Notes: generated by a model not told the origin, from the sequence alone. A stretch of 30,615 nt of DNA from JAZGAE01 sp036475545 (GCA_036475545.1 JAZGAE010000008.1:1-30615); one strand, 5' to 3'. Numbered from the stretch's first letter, positions 1-7,991 are shown. A program made the numbers and translations.

Positions 1-52
1 GGGCGGCATTCCCTCAAGTTGGTTCCCGCGCCGGGCCGGCGCAAGGGGCGGC

Positions 53-913
53 TCAATACGGGTTCCACCAGAAATAAACGAAGGTGAACAGGAACAGCCA
101 CACGACGTCGACGAAGTGCCAGTACCACGCCGCCGCCTCGAACCCGAAGTGATGGTCGGGCTTGAAGTGGCCGGCAACGGCGCGGAAGAAGCACACGCTC
201 AGGAAAATCGTGCCGATGATGACGTGCGCGCCGTGGAAGCCCGTCGCCATGAAGAAGGTCGTGGGATAGATGCCGCCGGCCGCGACTTCGCCTTCGACGA
301 ACGCGAAGCTGAACGCCGCGTGGCCGTACTCGTTGGCTTGCAGCGACGTAAAGGTGATGCCCAAGAGGATGGTGACCCCGAGATACCACAGCAGCTGCTT
401 GCGCAGGCCTTGTCTGAGGGCTTGGTGGGCCTTGGTCACCGTCCAGCCGGAAGAGAGCAGCACCAGCGTGTTGAGGAAGGGCACGTCCCACGGATCGAAG
501 ACCCTGTCCGACAACGCCATGGGCGGCCACTGGCCGCCGGTGTAGGCGGCGCGGCCGATGAGCTCCTCGCTGCCGACCCCGCCGGGGAAGAAGCTGGCGT
601 CGAAATAGGCCCAGAACCAAGCCGCGAAGAACATCACCTCCGAGGCGATGAAGAGCGCCATGCCGTATCTGAGCCCGATCTGGACCACCGGGGTGTGGTG
701 GCCCTCGTACTCGGCCTCGCGGATCACGTCCCGCCACCAGCCGGCCATGGTGAACACCATCAGGGCGACGCCGACGAGCAGCAGCCAAGTGATGTCCGCG
801 TGCAGGAACAGGATGAGCCCGAAGGCGAGGCAGGCGGCGGCCAGCGCCCCGACCGCAGGCCACGGGCTCGGATCGACGAGGTGATAGGGATGTTTGGCGG
901 CGACGTCCGTCAT
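53..913 (-). CDS. ctaE: Cytochrome c oxidase subunit III
   Basis: Subunit III of the aa3-type terminal oxidase, a polytopic inner-membrane protein that stabilises the catalytic subunit I and binds lipid. The 286-residue product has the family's usual length and several hydrophobic helices. Family landmarks are WWRDVIREAEYEGHHT (about residues 59-74), the membrane-buried glutamate in SEVMFFAAWFWAYFDASFFP (E92), and GFHGAHVIIGT followed by HFVDVVWLFLFTFVYFWW at the C-terminus. The ATG at 913 is followed by MTDVAAKHPYHLVDPSPWP, a normal start for the family. It is the last gene of the cox operon visible here, 70 bp after ctaG. In related genomes DUF983 and SURF1 genes often follow, but the window ends first. 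Confidence 0.97.
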   Translation of the reverse strand: MTDVAAKHPYHLVDPSPWPAVGALAAACLAFGLILFLHADITWLLLVGVALMVFTMAGWWRDVIREAEYEGHHTPVVQIGLRYGMALFIASEVMFFAAWFWAYFDASFFPGGVGSEELIGRAAYTGGQWPPMALSDRVFDPWDVPFLNTLVLLSSGWTVTKAHQALRQGLRKQLLWYLGVTILLGITFTSLQANEYGHAAFSFAFVEGEVAAGGIYPTTFFMATGFHGAHVIIGTIFLSVCFFRAVAGHFKPDHHFGFEAAAWYWHFVDVVWLFLFTFVYFWWNPY

Positions 914-983
914 CTTATGGTCTCTCTTTTTTCAATCGGGTCAACTCATCCGTTCGCGTCAAATGAAGCCGCCGCGCCGGCGA

Positions 984-1625
984 TCAATTCACCGTCACCG
1001 CGGCGGCGGTCTCGTGGCCCGCCTGGCCCCGGGGCTCGCCTTCCTCGCCAGAGGGGGCCGGAAAGCCAGAGGGGGCCGGAAAGCCAGAGGGGGCCAGAAA
1101 GAAGGTGTAGGAAAGCGTGATGGTGTTCACCTCGTCGAGGCCGGGATCGTCCGCGATCGCGGGGTCGACGAAGAAGGTCACCGCCAGCTCGGCGTGCTCG
1201 CCGGGCTCCAGCCGTTGCTCGGTGAAGCAGAAACAGTCGATCTTGTTGAAGTAGCGCCCGGCCTTCTGGGGCGTGACGTTGAACGTGGCGGTCCCCGTGA
1301 GCGGCGTGTCCGCGTTGTTCCTGGCCTCGTAGAACGCGAGCACCGTCTCTCCCACCTTGAGCGTCATTTGCCCCTGGGCCGGACGAAAGGTCCAGGGAAG
1401 CGCCGAATTCACGTCCGCGTTGAACCGCACCGTGATGACGCGCTCCAGCACCTGCGCCGGCGCCGTCGTCGCCACTCTGGTGGTGCCGCCGTAGCCCGTG
1501 ACCTGGCAGAAGAGCCGGTAGAGGGGCACCGCCGCGACGGTCAGCCCCGCCATGGCGAGGAGGATCGCGGACAAGGCGATCACGGTACGGCGATTGCGGC
1601 CCTGCGCCGGCCGGGCCACGGTCAC
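984..1625 (-). CDS. ctaG: Cytochrome c oxidase assembly protein CtaG/Cox11
   Basis: Copper chaperone that delivers copper to the CuB site of subunit I; a membrane-anchored periplasmic protein. One N-terminal transmembrane helix (about residues 14-34) is followed by LYRLFCQVTGYGG, with the conserved Cys40, and by the copper-binding CFCF motif (Cys131, Cys133). The start is GTG at 1625, overlapping the TGA of the small upstream ORF (GTGA), which implies translational coupling. The normal Cox11 core ends near LSYTFF (about residue 176). After it comes an unusual tail, FLAPSGFPAPSGFPAPSG, encoded by three 18-bp tandem repeats, then a Glu/Gly-rich end. The core is intact, so the gene should be functional. 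213 residues. Confidence 0.95.
   Translation of the reverse strand: MTVARPAQGRNRRTVIALSAILLAMAGLTVAAVPLYRLFCQVTGYGGTTRVATTAPAQVLERVITVRFNADVNSALPWTFRPAQGQMTLKVGETVLAFYEARNNADTPLTGTATFNVTPQKAGRYFNKIDCFCFTEQRLEPGEHAELAVTFFVDPAIADDPGLDEVNTITLSYTFFLAPSGFPAPSGFPAPSGEEGEPRGQAGHETAAAVTVN
1047..1100 (-). repeat. Three tandem 18-bp repeats inside ctaG
   Basis: Three adjacent 18-bp units lie at 1047-1064, 1065-1082 and 1083-1100. The first two are identical and the third differs by one base. On the coding strand the unit reads TTTCCGGCCCCCTCTGGC, translated FPAPSG; the odd unit gives FLAPSG. The period is a multiple of three, so copy-number changes would keep the reading frame. Confidence 0.95.
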
Positions 1626-1753
1626 TGGCCTCCCATCCGGACGATGGTGACGAGGTAGAAGAGAACCGCCATCGTGGCCAGCACCGCCAGCAGCGCCAGG
1701 TTCTTGGCCCGCTGGCGCCTGTGCTGTTCGGTGAGGCCCGGTCTTCCCGCCAT
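1622..1753 (-). CDS. Small single-helix protein of the cox operon (CoxF-like)
   Basis: A 43-residue ORF beginning MAGRPGLTEQHRRQRAKN, followed by a hydrophobic helix LALLAVLATMAVLFYLVTIV and a short end RMGGQ. The basic N-terminus and single helix suggest an inner-membrane protein with the N-terminus in the cytoplasm. It sits between ctaB (1-bp gap to the ctaB stop) and ctaG (its TGA overlaps the ctaG GTG), which is where alphaproteobacterial cox operons usually carry a tiny CoxF-type protein. That position and the tight packing on both sides support a real gene. A role in oxidase assembly is inferred from context only. No catalytic or metal-binding motif is visible. Confidence 0.8.
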   Translation of the reverse strand: MAGRPGLTEQHRRQRAKNLALLAVLATMAVLFYLVTIVRMGGQ

Positions 1754-1754
1754 G

Positions 1755-2678
1755 TCAGGCCGCCCCTCCCAGCGCCTTGTCCGCGATCAGCAGGACGAAG
1801 AGCAGGAACAGGTGGACGATGGAGAATCCGAACATCCGCCGCGGGCCCTGGCTCGTCTCGTCGAACCAGACGCGCACCGCGAGGCCCAAGAACGCGAGCC
1901 CGAGCAGCCCCGCCGCCACCCCGTAAAGCGCGCCCGCCATGCCGAGCCACCAGGGCGCCAGCGTGACGGGCAAGAGCAGGCCGGTGTACAGGAGAATCTG
2001 TTTCTTGGTCTCGCGGGCGCCGGCCACCACGGGCAGCATCGGCACGCCGACCTTGGCGTAGTCGCCGCTGTTGAACAGCGAGAGCGCCCAGAAGTGCGGC
2101 GGCGTCCACATGAAGATGATGGCGAACAGCACCAGCGACTCGACGGCGACCGACCCGGTGACCGCGGCCCAGCCGATCATCGGCGGGAGGGCGCCCGCGA
2201 CGCCGCCGATGACGATGTTCTGGGGCGTGCGGCGCTTGAGCCAGATGGTGTAGACGAAGACGTAGAAGGCGATGGTCAGCGCCAGCAGCACGGCGGCCAC
2301 GTAGTTCACCGCCACGCCCATCATGACCACGGAGCCAACTGCGAGAACCCCGCCGAAGCCCAGCGCTTCGCCCGGCGCCATCCGGCCCGCCGGCAACGGG
2401 CGCCCGCGGGTGCGGCGCATCAACGCGTCGATGTCGCGCTCGTACCACATGTTGATGGCCCCCGATGCCCCGGCGCCGGCGGCGATGCACAGCATCGCGA
2501 CCAGGGCCAGGACGGGATGGAGCGCGCCCGGCGCCAGGAAGAGCCCCGCGAAGCCGGTGAACACCACCAGCGACATCACCCTGGGCTTCAAGAGCGCGAC
2601 GAAGTCAGCGATGTCGGCGCCGCCCGCGAGGCAGGCCCCGCCCGCCCGCTCGGGGAGATCCATCGAGATGTCGGACAC
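1755..2678 (-). CDS. ctaB: Protoheme IX farnesyltransferase (heme O synthase)
   Basis: UbiA-superfamily membrane prenyltransferase that adds a farnesyl group to heme b to make heme O, the precursor of the heme a used by the oxidase encoded alongside. The 307-residue product has multiple hydrophobic helices, the first Asp-rich motif in NMWYERDIDALMRRTRGRPLP (about residues 76-95), and a second polar loop around YTIWLKRRTPQNIVIGG. KPRVMSLVVFTGFAGL near the N-terminus is typical of heme O synthases. The start is taken as GTG at 2678, because GGAG sits 7 nt upstream; an in-frame ATG five codons later is the alternative. It lies between ctaD (45-bp gap) and the small ORF. Confidence 0.95.
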   Translation of the reverse strand: MSDISMDLPERAGGACLAGGADIADFVALLKPRVMSLVVFTGFAGLFLAPGALHPVLALVAMLCIAAGAGASGAINMWYERDIDALMRRTRGRPLPAGRMAPGEALGFGGVLAVGSVVMMGVAVNYVAAVLLALTIAFYVFVYTIWLKRRTPQNIVIGGVAGALPPMIGWAAVTGSVAVESLVLFAIIFMWTPPHFWALSLFNSGDYAKVGVPMLPVVAGARETKKQILLYTGLLLPVTLAPWWLGMAGALYGVAAGLLGLAFLGLAVRVWFDETSQGPRRMFGFSIVHLFLLFVLLIADKALGGAA

Positions 2679-2723
2679 GTGTTATCTCCAGCCGCCCGTT
2701 TGCCGGTTCTTATGCGGTCGCGG

Positions 2724-4313
2724 CTACTTTATCCGCGGTATCTCCTCGTAGGAATGCCACGGCGGCGGCGAGGTCACCGTCCACTCCAGCGTCGTCGCCC
2801 CCTCGCCCCACGGGTTCTCGGCGACGCGCTCGCCGGCCGTGAAGGTCCGGAAGAGGATGTACAGGAACAAGACCGCGCCGACCGCCGCGAGGTAGGAGCC
2901 CAGGCTCGAGACCATGTTCCAGCCGGCGAAGGCGTCCGGATAGTCCGGAATGCGCCGCGGCATGCCGGCAAGCCCCAGGAAGTGCTGGGGAAAGAAGGTG
3001 AGATTCACGCCTATGAACATGATCCAGAAGTGGATCCTGCCCAGGGTCTCGGGATACTGGCGCCCGCTCATCTTGCCGAGCCAGTAATAGAATCCGGCGA
3101 AGATCGAGAACAGCGCCCCCATCGACATGGTGTAGTGGAAGTGCGCCACCACGTAATAGGTGTCGTGCAGCGCGATGTCGACGCCGGCATTGGCCAGCAC
3201 CACGCCGGTCACGCCCCCGAGCACGAACAGGAAGATCATGCCGATGGCGAACAGCATCGGCGTCCGGAACTCGATCGAGCCGCCCCACATGGTCGCGATC
3301 CAGCTGAAGATCTTGATGCCCGTGGGCACCGCGATGACCAGGGTGGCCGCGATGAAGTAGGCCCGCGTGTCGACGTCGAGGCCGGCCGTGTACATGTGGT
3401 GCGCCCAAACGACGAAGCCGATCCCGCCGATCGCGACCATGGCGTAGGCCATGCCGAGATAGCCGAAGATCGGCTTCTTCGAGAAGGTCGAGACCACCTG
3501 GCTGACCATGCCGAAGCCGGGCACGATCAGGACGTACACCTCCGGGTGCCCGAAGAACCAGAACAGGTGCTGGTAAAGAATCGGATCGCCGCCGCCCGCG
3601 GGGTCGAAGAAGGTGGTGCCGAAGTTGCGGTCGGTGAGCAGCATGGTGACCGCCCCGGCGAGGACCGGCAGCGAAAGCAGAAGCAGGAACGCCGTCACCA
3701 GCACCGACCACACGAACAGCGGCATCTTGTGCAGCGTCATGCCCGGGGCGCGCATGTTGAAGATGGTGGTGATGAAGTTAATGGCGCCCAGGATCGACGA
3801 CGCGCCCGCCAGGTGCAGGCTCAGGATCACCATGTCCACCGCCGCCCCGGGATGGCCGTAGGTGCTCAAGGGCGCATAGACGGTCCACCCCACCCCCGGG
3901 CCGCCGTCGACGAAGACCGAGCCGGCCAACAGCGTTATCGAGGGAACCAGCAGCCAGAAGCTGATGTTGTTGAGGCGCGGGAAGGCCATGTCCGGCGCCC
4001 CGATCATGAGCGGCACCATCCAGTTGCCGAGCCCCCCCATCATGGCCGGCATGACCATGAAGAAGACCATGAGCAGGCCGTGGGCCGAGATAGCCACGTT
4101 GAAGAACTGGCTGTCGGCGAAAACCTGCATGCCGGGTTCCGCCAGCTCCATGCGCACCATCAGCGAGAATAAGCCCCCCACCAGTCCGCCGATGACGGCG
4201 AGGGTGAGGTACATGGTGCCGATGTCTTTGTGGTTGGTGGACAAGAGCCAGCGCTTCCACCCGGTCGGGTGGGCGTGGGCAGCGTGAGCCTCTGCGGGTG
4301 TGTCGTAACTCAT
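2724..4313 (-). CDS. ctaD: Cytochrome c oxidase subunit I (aa3-type)
   Basis: Catalytic subunit of the heme-copper oxidase, reducing O2 to water and pumping protons across the inner membrane. All key ligands can be read: His78 and His393 for heme a, His391 for heme a3, and His256, His305 and His306 for CuB. The HPEVY motif (256-260) supplies the His-Tyr crosslink and the proton-pathway Glu258. D-channel residues Asn98 (GGLGNWMVP) and Asp108 (GAPDMAFP) and K-channel Lys334 (TGIKIFSW) are present, so this is a type A1 oxidase. NHKDIGTMYL near residue 27 is the standard N-terminal signature. At 529 residues it has full length. It lies 24 bp after ctaC. Confidence 0.98.
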   Translation of the reverse strand: MSYDTPAEAHAAHAHPTGWKRWLLSTNHKDIGTMYLTLAVIGGLVGGLFSLMVRMELAEPGMQVFADSQFFNVAISAHGLLMVFFMVMPAMMGGLGNWMVPLMIGAPDMAFPRLNNISFWLLVPSITLLAGSVFVDGGPGVGWTVYAPLSTYGHPGAAVDMVILSLHLAGASSILGAINFITTIFNMRAPGMTLHKMPLFVWSVLVTAFLLLLSLPVLAGAVTMLLTDRNFGTTFFDPAGGGDPILYQHLFWFFGHPEVYVLIVPGFGMVSQVVSTFSKKPIFGYLGMAYAMVAIGGIGFVVWAHHMYTAGLDVDTRAYFIAATLVIAVPTGIKIFSWIATMWGGSIEFRTPMLFAIGMIFLFVLGGVTGVVLANAGVDIALHDTYYVVAHFHYTMSMGALFSIFAGFYYWLGKMSGRQYPETLGRIHFWIMFIGVNLTFFPQHFLGLAGMPRRIPDYPDAFAGWNMVSSLGSYLAAVGAVLFLYILFRTFTAGERVAENPWGEGATTLEWTVTSPPPWHSYEEIPRIK

Positions 4314-4337
4314 GACCGATACTCTCGCTCTCGCTTT

Positions 4338-5210
4338 CTATCTCTGCTCGGAGCGCGCGACCCGGAGCGACGGCGTGCGCCCCTCGTCGCGCGCGAACTG
4401 GGTCTGGGCCTCGACCACCCACTGGTCGAAGGCCTCCTTCGAGACCGCCTCGACGGCGATCGGCATGAAGCCGTGGTCCATGCCGCAAAGTTCCGAGCAC
4501 TGGCCGTAGTACGTGCCCTCCTCCTCGATCCGCACCCAGGTCTCGTTGAGGCGGCCCGGGACCGTGTCCCACTTGATGCCCAGCGACGGGATGGCCCAGC
4601 TGTGGATCACGTCGCCCGCGGTCAGCAGGAGGCGGACGTTGGTGTCCACGGGCAGCACCACGCGGTTGTCGGTGTCCAAGAGCCGGAGCGGCGCCTCGGC
4701 CTCGCCGCCCTCGGCCATCTCGTCGCATTCCTCCTGGGTGCGGCAGGCGACAAAGCTATCGAAGGTGAAGTTGCCGTGGTCCGGATACTCGTACGACCAG
4801 TACCACTGGTGGCCGATCACCTTGAGCGTCATGTCGGCGTCGACGACGCGGTCCTCGAAGTACAACAGCTTGAAGGAAGGGACCGCGATGACGACGAGGA
4901 TCATGACGGGGATCACCGTCCACACCACTTCGAGTAACGTGTTGTGCGCCGTGCGCGTGGGCGTCGGGTTGCGCGACGACCGGAAGCGGACCATGACGTA
5001 AATCATCAGGCCCAGGACGAAGAGCGCGATGGCGGTGATGATCCAAAGCAGCATCTCGTGGAAACCGACGATCCGCGCCATCACCGGCGACGCCGGATCC
5101 TGAAAGCCGACCTGCCACGGTTCCGGCTGCCCCGTCGCAAAGGCGCCGGCGGCGAAGCCCGCGCAAACGGCAAGCGCCGCCAAGGCGGCAAACACACTTT
5201 TACGAAACAT
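4338..5210 (-). CDS. ctaC: Cytochrome c oxidase subunit II
   Basis: Carries the periplasmic CuA centre that accepts electrons from cytochrome c. I place the start at ATG 5210 (MFRKSVFAAL), giving 290 residues: GAGG lies 7-10 nt upstream and the N-terminus is then a normal signal peptide, probably cut near AFA-TGQPEPW (25/26). Reading further upstream would add non-family sequence. Two transmembrane helices follow (about 50-75 and 92-112), then GHQWYWSYEYPDHG (133-146) with the aromatic electron-entry patch, and the CuA ligands His203, Cys238, Glu240, Cys242, His246 and Met249 (GQCSELCGMDHGFM). First gene of the cox operon. Confidence 0.97.
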   Translation of the reverse strand: MFRKSVFAALAALAVCAGFAAGAFATGQPEPWQVGFQDPASPVMARIVGFHEMLLWIITAIALFVLGLMIYVMVRFRSSRNPTPTRTAHNTLLEVVWTVIPVMILVVIAVPSFKLLYFEDRVVDADMTLKVIGHQWYWSYEYPDHGNFTFDSFVACRTQEECDEMAEGGEAEAPLRLLDTDNRVVLPVDTNVRLLLTAGDVIHSWAIPSLGIKWDTVPGRLNETWVRIEEEGTYYGQCSELCGMDHGFMPIAVEAVSKEAFDQWVVEAQTQFARDEGRTPSLRVARSEQR

Positions 5211-5257
5211 CTCCCGACCTCGGTTATTGTTTGGAGCGATTCCAAGATCGTCGGCTT

Positions 5258-5286
5258 CGTTTACCCCATCCCGGCGGCGGTGACAA
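5258..5286 (-). promoter_or_regulatory. Candidate ctaC promoter
   Basis: On the minus strand TTGTCA (5286-5281) is followed after exactly 17 bp by TAAACG (5263-5258). The -35 box matches five of six sigma-70 consensus positions; the -10 box is weak. A transcript from here would have a leader of about 40 nt before the ctaC ATG at 5210. Two direct repeats end just upstream of the -35 box, where an activator would bind. Sequence inspection only. Confidence 0.4.
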
Positions 5287-5287
5287 T

Positions 5288-5324
5288 TCCCTTGTCGCGA
5301 AAATCCCCTCCCTTGTCGCGAAAA
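5288..5324. repeat. Paired 16-bp direct repeats upstream of ctaC
   Basis: The 16-mer TCCCTTGTCGCGAAAA occurs at 5288-5303 and again, identical, at 5309-5324. Start-to-start spacing is 21 bp, two turns of the helix, so both copies face the same side of the DNA. The pair lies directly upstream of the candidate ctaC -35 box. Its central TTGTCGC recurs in the palindrome at 5541-5559. It may be a tandem operator for a cox regulator, but no regulator is identified. Confidence 0.7.
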
Positions 5325-5481
5325 CCCCCGCCTAGAGGCACCGCCCGGGTCCTTGACGCAGGGCGAACACACACGGAGTGGCCCCCCACCTCAACCGAAA
5401 CGACCGGGGGTTGAGGGGGCCGCGGCGGCGACCCGGGAACCGCGGCGCGGCCCGATGTTTCCTCGCGCCATCCCGGCGATT

Positions 5482-5559
5482 CGGCGCCCCGAAACGGGGC
5501 GCCGGCGGGGCGCCGCCGCCGGGGCCGCCCTCCCCGGCCACTGCGACGAATTGTCGCAG
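5482..5559. promoter_or_regulatory. Strong hairpin and palindrome in the ctaC-tldD gap
   Basis: The gap between the divergent genes ctaC and tldD spans 5211-5769. Apart from the promoter and direct repeats near ctaC, it holds a 10-bp perfect stem, CGGCGCCCCG-AAA-CGGGGCGCCG (5482-5504), with no T-tract, and an inverted repeat CTGCGAC-GAATT-GTCGCAG (5541-5559). The latter contains TTGTCGC, the core of the direct repeats, so it may bind the same factor. No ORF with coding character was seen in the gap. A TAAAAT hexamer at 5627-5632 could be part of a tldD promoter but has no convincing -35 partner. Confidence 0.4.
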
Positions 5560-5769
5560 GGAAGGCACGAGGCGGCCGCGGTCGCAGGCGTGCGGGCGGG
5601 TGAGGGAACCGGGGCCGGCTTCGGCTTAAAATCGTGGCGCCCCTTCCCATCTTGAGGTGGACATCGACGGCGGCGGCGGTGATCGCCCCGGGTCGGCGCC
5701 GCGGCACCGACCCGGGAGCCGAGGCCCCGGGCGAGGAAAACCAACGGGGCGAGCGGAAGGGAGACAGGC

Positions 5770-7203
5770 ATGGCGGACCTCACCGTCACCGACGAGCTGT
5801 TCTTCGAGCGGGCGGGACTCGACCGCGAGAACGTCGAGCGGTTGGTGCGCGAATCGATCGGCGGCACCGACGACGGCGAGCTGTTTCTCGAGTACCGGCA
5901 GTCGGAAAGCCTCAGCTTCGACGACGGCCATCTCAGGAACGCGAGCTTCGACACCAGCCAGGGCTTCGGCCTGCGCGCGGTGGCCGGAGAGGTGACCGGC
6001 TATGCCCACGCTTCCGATCTGAGCGAGGAGGCCATCGCGCGCGCCGCCGAGACCGTGAGGGCCGTCCAGTCGGGGCACGGCGGCACCGTGGGCCTGCCGC
6101 CCAAAAGCACCAACCGCAGCTTCTATACCGACCTCAACCCCCTGGGCGACCTCGGCTTCGAGGCGAAGGTCAAGCTGCTCTCGGAGATCGACGCCTATGC
6201 CCGCGCCCTCGACTCCCGCGTCAGCCAGGTGACGGCCAACATCTCGGGTTCGTGGCAGGCCATCCAGATCCTGCGCCCCGAAGGCCAGCGCAGCGGCGAC
6301 ATCCGGCCGCTGGTGCGGCTCAACGTGTCGGTCGTGGTGAGCGACGGCGAGCGCATGGAGACCGGCACCTTCGGCAGCGGCGGGCGGGTGACCTACGAGG
6401 GCCTCGTCGACCCCGAAAGCTGGAAGGGGGTGGCCGACGAGGCCCTGCGCCAGGCGCTGGTCAACCTCGAGGCGGTGCCGGCGCCGGCGGGCGAGATGCC
6501 GGTGGTGCTGGGGCCGGGCTGGCCCGGCATCCTGCTGCACGAGGCGATCGGCCACGGCCTCGAGGGCGACTTCAACCGCAAGCGGACCTCGGTCTTCTCG
6601 GGCCTCATGGGCGAACGCATCGCCGCCAAGGGCGTCAACGTGGTCGACAACGGCACGATTCGCGACCGGCGCGGCTCGATCACGATCGACGACGAGGGGA
6701 CGCCGAGCGAGGCCACCACCCTCATCGAGGACGGGGTGCTCACCGGCTACATGCAGGACCGCATGAACGCCCGCCTCATGGGCATGCGCCCCACCGGCAA
6801 CGGCCGCCGCGAGAGCTTCGCCCATCCGCCCATGCCGCGCATGACGAACACCTACATGCTGGCCGGCGAGCGCGAGCGGGAGGAGATCATCCGCTCCGTC
6901 GGCAAGGGGCTGTATGCCGTCAACTTCGGCGGCGGCAGCGTCGACATCACCTCGGGCAAGTTCGTGTTCTCGGCGTCCGAGGCCTACCTCATCGAGGACG
7001 GCAAGGTCGGCGCCGCGGTCAAGGGGGCGACGCTGGTCGGCTCCGGCCACGAGGTGCTGAAGAGGATCGAGATGGTGGGCAACGACGTGGCGCTCGATTC
7101 CGGAATCGGCACCTGCGGCAAGGAGGGGCAATTTATCCCCGTCGGCGTCGGCCAGCCCACCGTGCTGGTGGGAAGCCTCACCGTCGGCGGCACCGAGGCC
7201 TGA
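5770..7203 (+). CDS. tldD: Metalloprotease TldD
   Basis: Zinc-dependent half of the cytoplasmic TldD/TldE heterodimer, which trims unfolded or modified peptides; in Escherichia coli it acts on the microcin B17 leader and on the CcdA antitoxin. The 477-residue product has the zinc motif HEAIGHGLEGD (His257, Glu258, His262) and the conserved C-terminal Cys449 in GIGTCGKEGQ, followed by the usual QFIPVGVGQPT end. The ATG at 5770 has GGGAG 7 nt upstream. It is divergent from ctaC, a common arrangement in Alphaproteobacteria. Its partner PmbA/TldE is encoded at 17665, about 10 kb away on the same strand. Physiological substrate here is unknown. Confidence 0.96.
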   Translation: MADLTVTDELFFERAGLDRENVERLVRESIGGTDDGELFLEYRQSESLSFDDGHLRNASFDTSQGFGLRAVAGEVTGYAHASDLSEEAIARAAETVRAVQSGHGGTVGLPPKSTNRSFYTDLNPLGDLGFEAKVKLLSEIDAYARALDSRVSQVTANISGSWQAIQILRPEGQRSGDIRPLVRLNVSVVVSDGERMETGTFGSGGRVTYEGLVDPESWKGVADEALRQALVNLEAVPAPAGEMPVVLGPGWPGILLHEAIGHGLEGDFNRKRTSVFSGLMGERIAAKGVNVVDNGTIRDRRGSITIDDEGTPSEATTLIEDGVLTGYMQDRMNARLMGMRPTGNGRRESFAHPPMPRMTNTYMLAGEREREEIIRSVGKGLYAVNFGGGSVDITSGKFVFSASEAYLIEDGKVGAAVKGATLVGSGHEVLKRIEMVGNDVALDSGIGTCGKEGQFIPVGVGQPTVLVGSLTVGGTEA

Positions 7204-7238
7204 GGCGCCCCCCTCGGGGATGCGGAGAACGACAGGCG

Positions 7239-7580
7239 ATGACGGCGAGTCTGGCGGCCAAGACCTGCATTCCGTGCAAGGGCGGCGTCCCTCCCCTGAC
7301 GTCGCCGCAGGCCAGGGAGTTGCTTGCGCAAGCCGCAGGCTGGCAGCTCGCCGGCGACGACACCAGGATCGAGAAGGCGTTCGGGTTCGCCAACTTCAAG
7401 GACTCGCTGGATTTCGCCGGGCAAGTGGGGGACTTGGCCGAATCCGAGTTTCACCACCCGGTCTCGATCACTTTCGGCTGGGGCTTCTGCGCCATCGTGC
7501 TGCAGACCAAGAAGATCAGGGGCCTGCACGAGAACGACTTCATCATGGCGGCCAAGATCAACGCGCTGGCCGGCGCCTGA
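7239..7580 (+). CDS. 4a-hydroxytetrahydrobiopterin dehydratase-like protein
   Basis: Member of the pterin-4a-carbinolamine dehydratase (PhhB/DCoH) family, 113 residues, which regenerates the pterin cofactor after aromatic amino acid hydroxylation. FGFANFKDSLDFAGQVGDLAE and the active-site pair in EFHHPVSITFGWG are clear, as is the C-terminal GLHENDFIMAAKINAL. The position that holds a third histidine in classical enzymes (WTH or SHD) reads QTKKI, that is Lys, so activity may differ from the classical enzyme. A Cys pair, CIPCKGG, stands near the N-terminus. It begins 35 bp after tldD and is probably cotranscribed. No aromatic amino acid hydroxylase is visible in the window. Confidence 0.88.
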   Translation: MTASLAAKTCIPCKGGVPPLTSPQARELLAQAAGWQLAGDDTRIEKAFGFANFKDSLDFAGQVGDLAESEFHHPVSITFGWGFCAIVLQTKKIRGLHENDFIMAAKINALAGA

Positions 7581-7640
7581 CCGGCGGCGGGGCGGAGGAG
7601 TCCGGCACCCCGATTTCAAATTCCCTCAGGCGATCGTGTT

Positions 7641-7661
7641 CCGGTTCGATGATTGGACCGG
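7641..7661. terminator. Possible bidirectional terminator between convergent genes
   Basis: CCGGTTC and GGACCGG form a 7-bp stem (one G-T wobble) around a 7-nt loop, between the pterin dehydratase-like gene on the plus strand and the chorismate mutase gene on the minus strand. There is no clear T-run, so the assignment is tentative. Confidence 0.3.
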
Positions 7662-7667
7662 TCCCGC

Positions 7668-7991
7668 TCACTCGGCGTCGCCGGAGGCCGCCGGCGCGCC
7701 GTGGATGCGGTCGAACTCGCGGAACTCGAAGGCGACGAAGCGGTCGATCATGGCGCGGAAGACCTGCTCGACGAGGTCGGGCTCGAGGCCCAGCTCGGCC
7801 GCGAGCGACCTGGCGGCGGCGACCACCTTCTCGATGCGCTCGCGGTCGACCACCTCCTCGCGCCGCGACTTGAAGCGGGCGGCCAGGCTCACGTAGCCGC
7901 TCCGCTCCGCTATCAGCTTCACCATCTGGCCGTCGATTCGGTCGATCTGGGCCCGCACGTCGGCGAGGCTGTTGCACGTCTCGTTGTCCAT
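7668..7991 (-). CDS. Chorismate mutase type II (AroQ family)
   Basis: A 107-residue, all-helical chorismate mutase-fold protein. SLADVRAQIDRIDGQMVKLIAERSGYVSLAARFK matches the first long AroQ helix with the catalytic Arg near the start and the Lys at its end (ARFK), and RERIEKVV fits the second helix. The enzyme would convert chorismate to prephenate on the route to phenylalanine and tyrosine. The SLADVR...IDRID form also resembles isochorismate pyruvate lyases (PchB), so the exact reaction cannot be fixed from sequence alone. It lies 42 bp downstream of gshA on the same strand and may be the last gene of the rsmE-gshA unit. Confidence 0.85.
   Translation of the reverse strand: MDNETCNSLADVRAQIDRIDGQMVKLIAERSGYVSLAARFKSRREEVVDRERIEKVVAAARSLAAELGLEPDLVEQVFRAMIDRFVAFEFREFDRIHGAPAASGDAE

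Noticed and set aside
1..52. GCGCCGG-G-CCGGCGC palindrome at 28-42 as a cox operon terminator
   Set aside because: The central 1-nt loop cannot form as drawn and there is no T-tract; DUF983 or SURF1 genes often continue the operon.
1674..4172. Long plus-strand open frame (832 codons) across ctaB and ctaD
   Set aside because: It is antisense to clear, conserved oxidase genes; its product is low-complexity and Arg/Glu/His-rich, typical of an opposite-strand shadow in GC-rich DNA.
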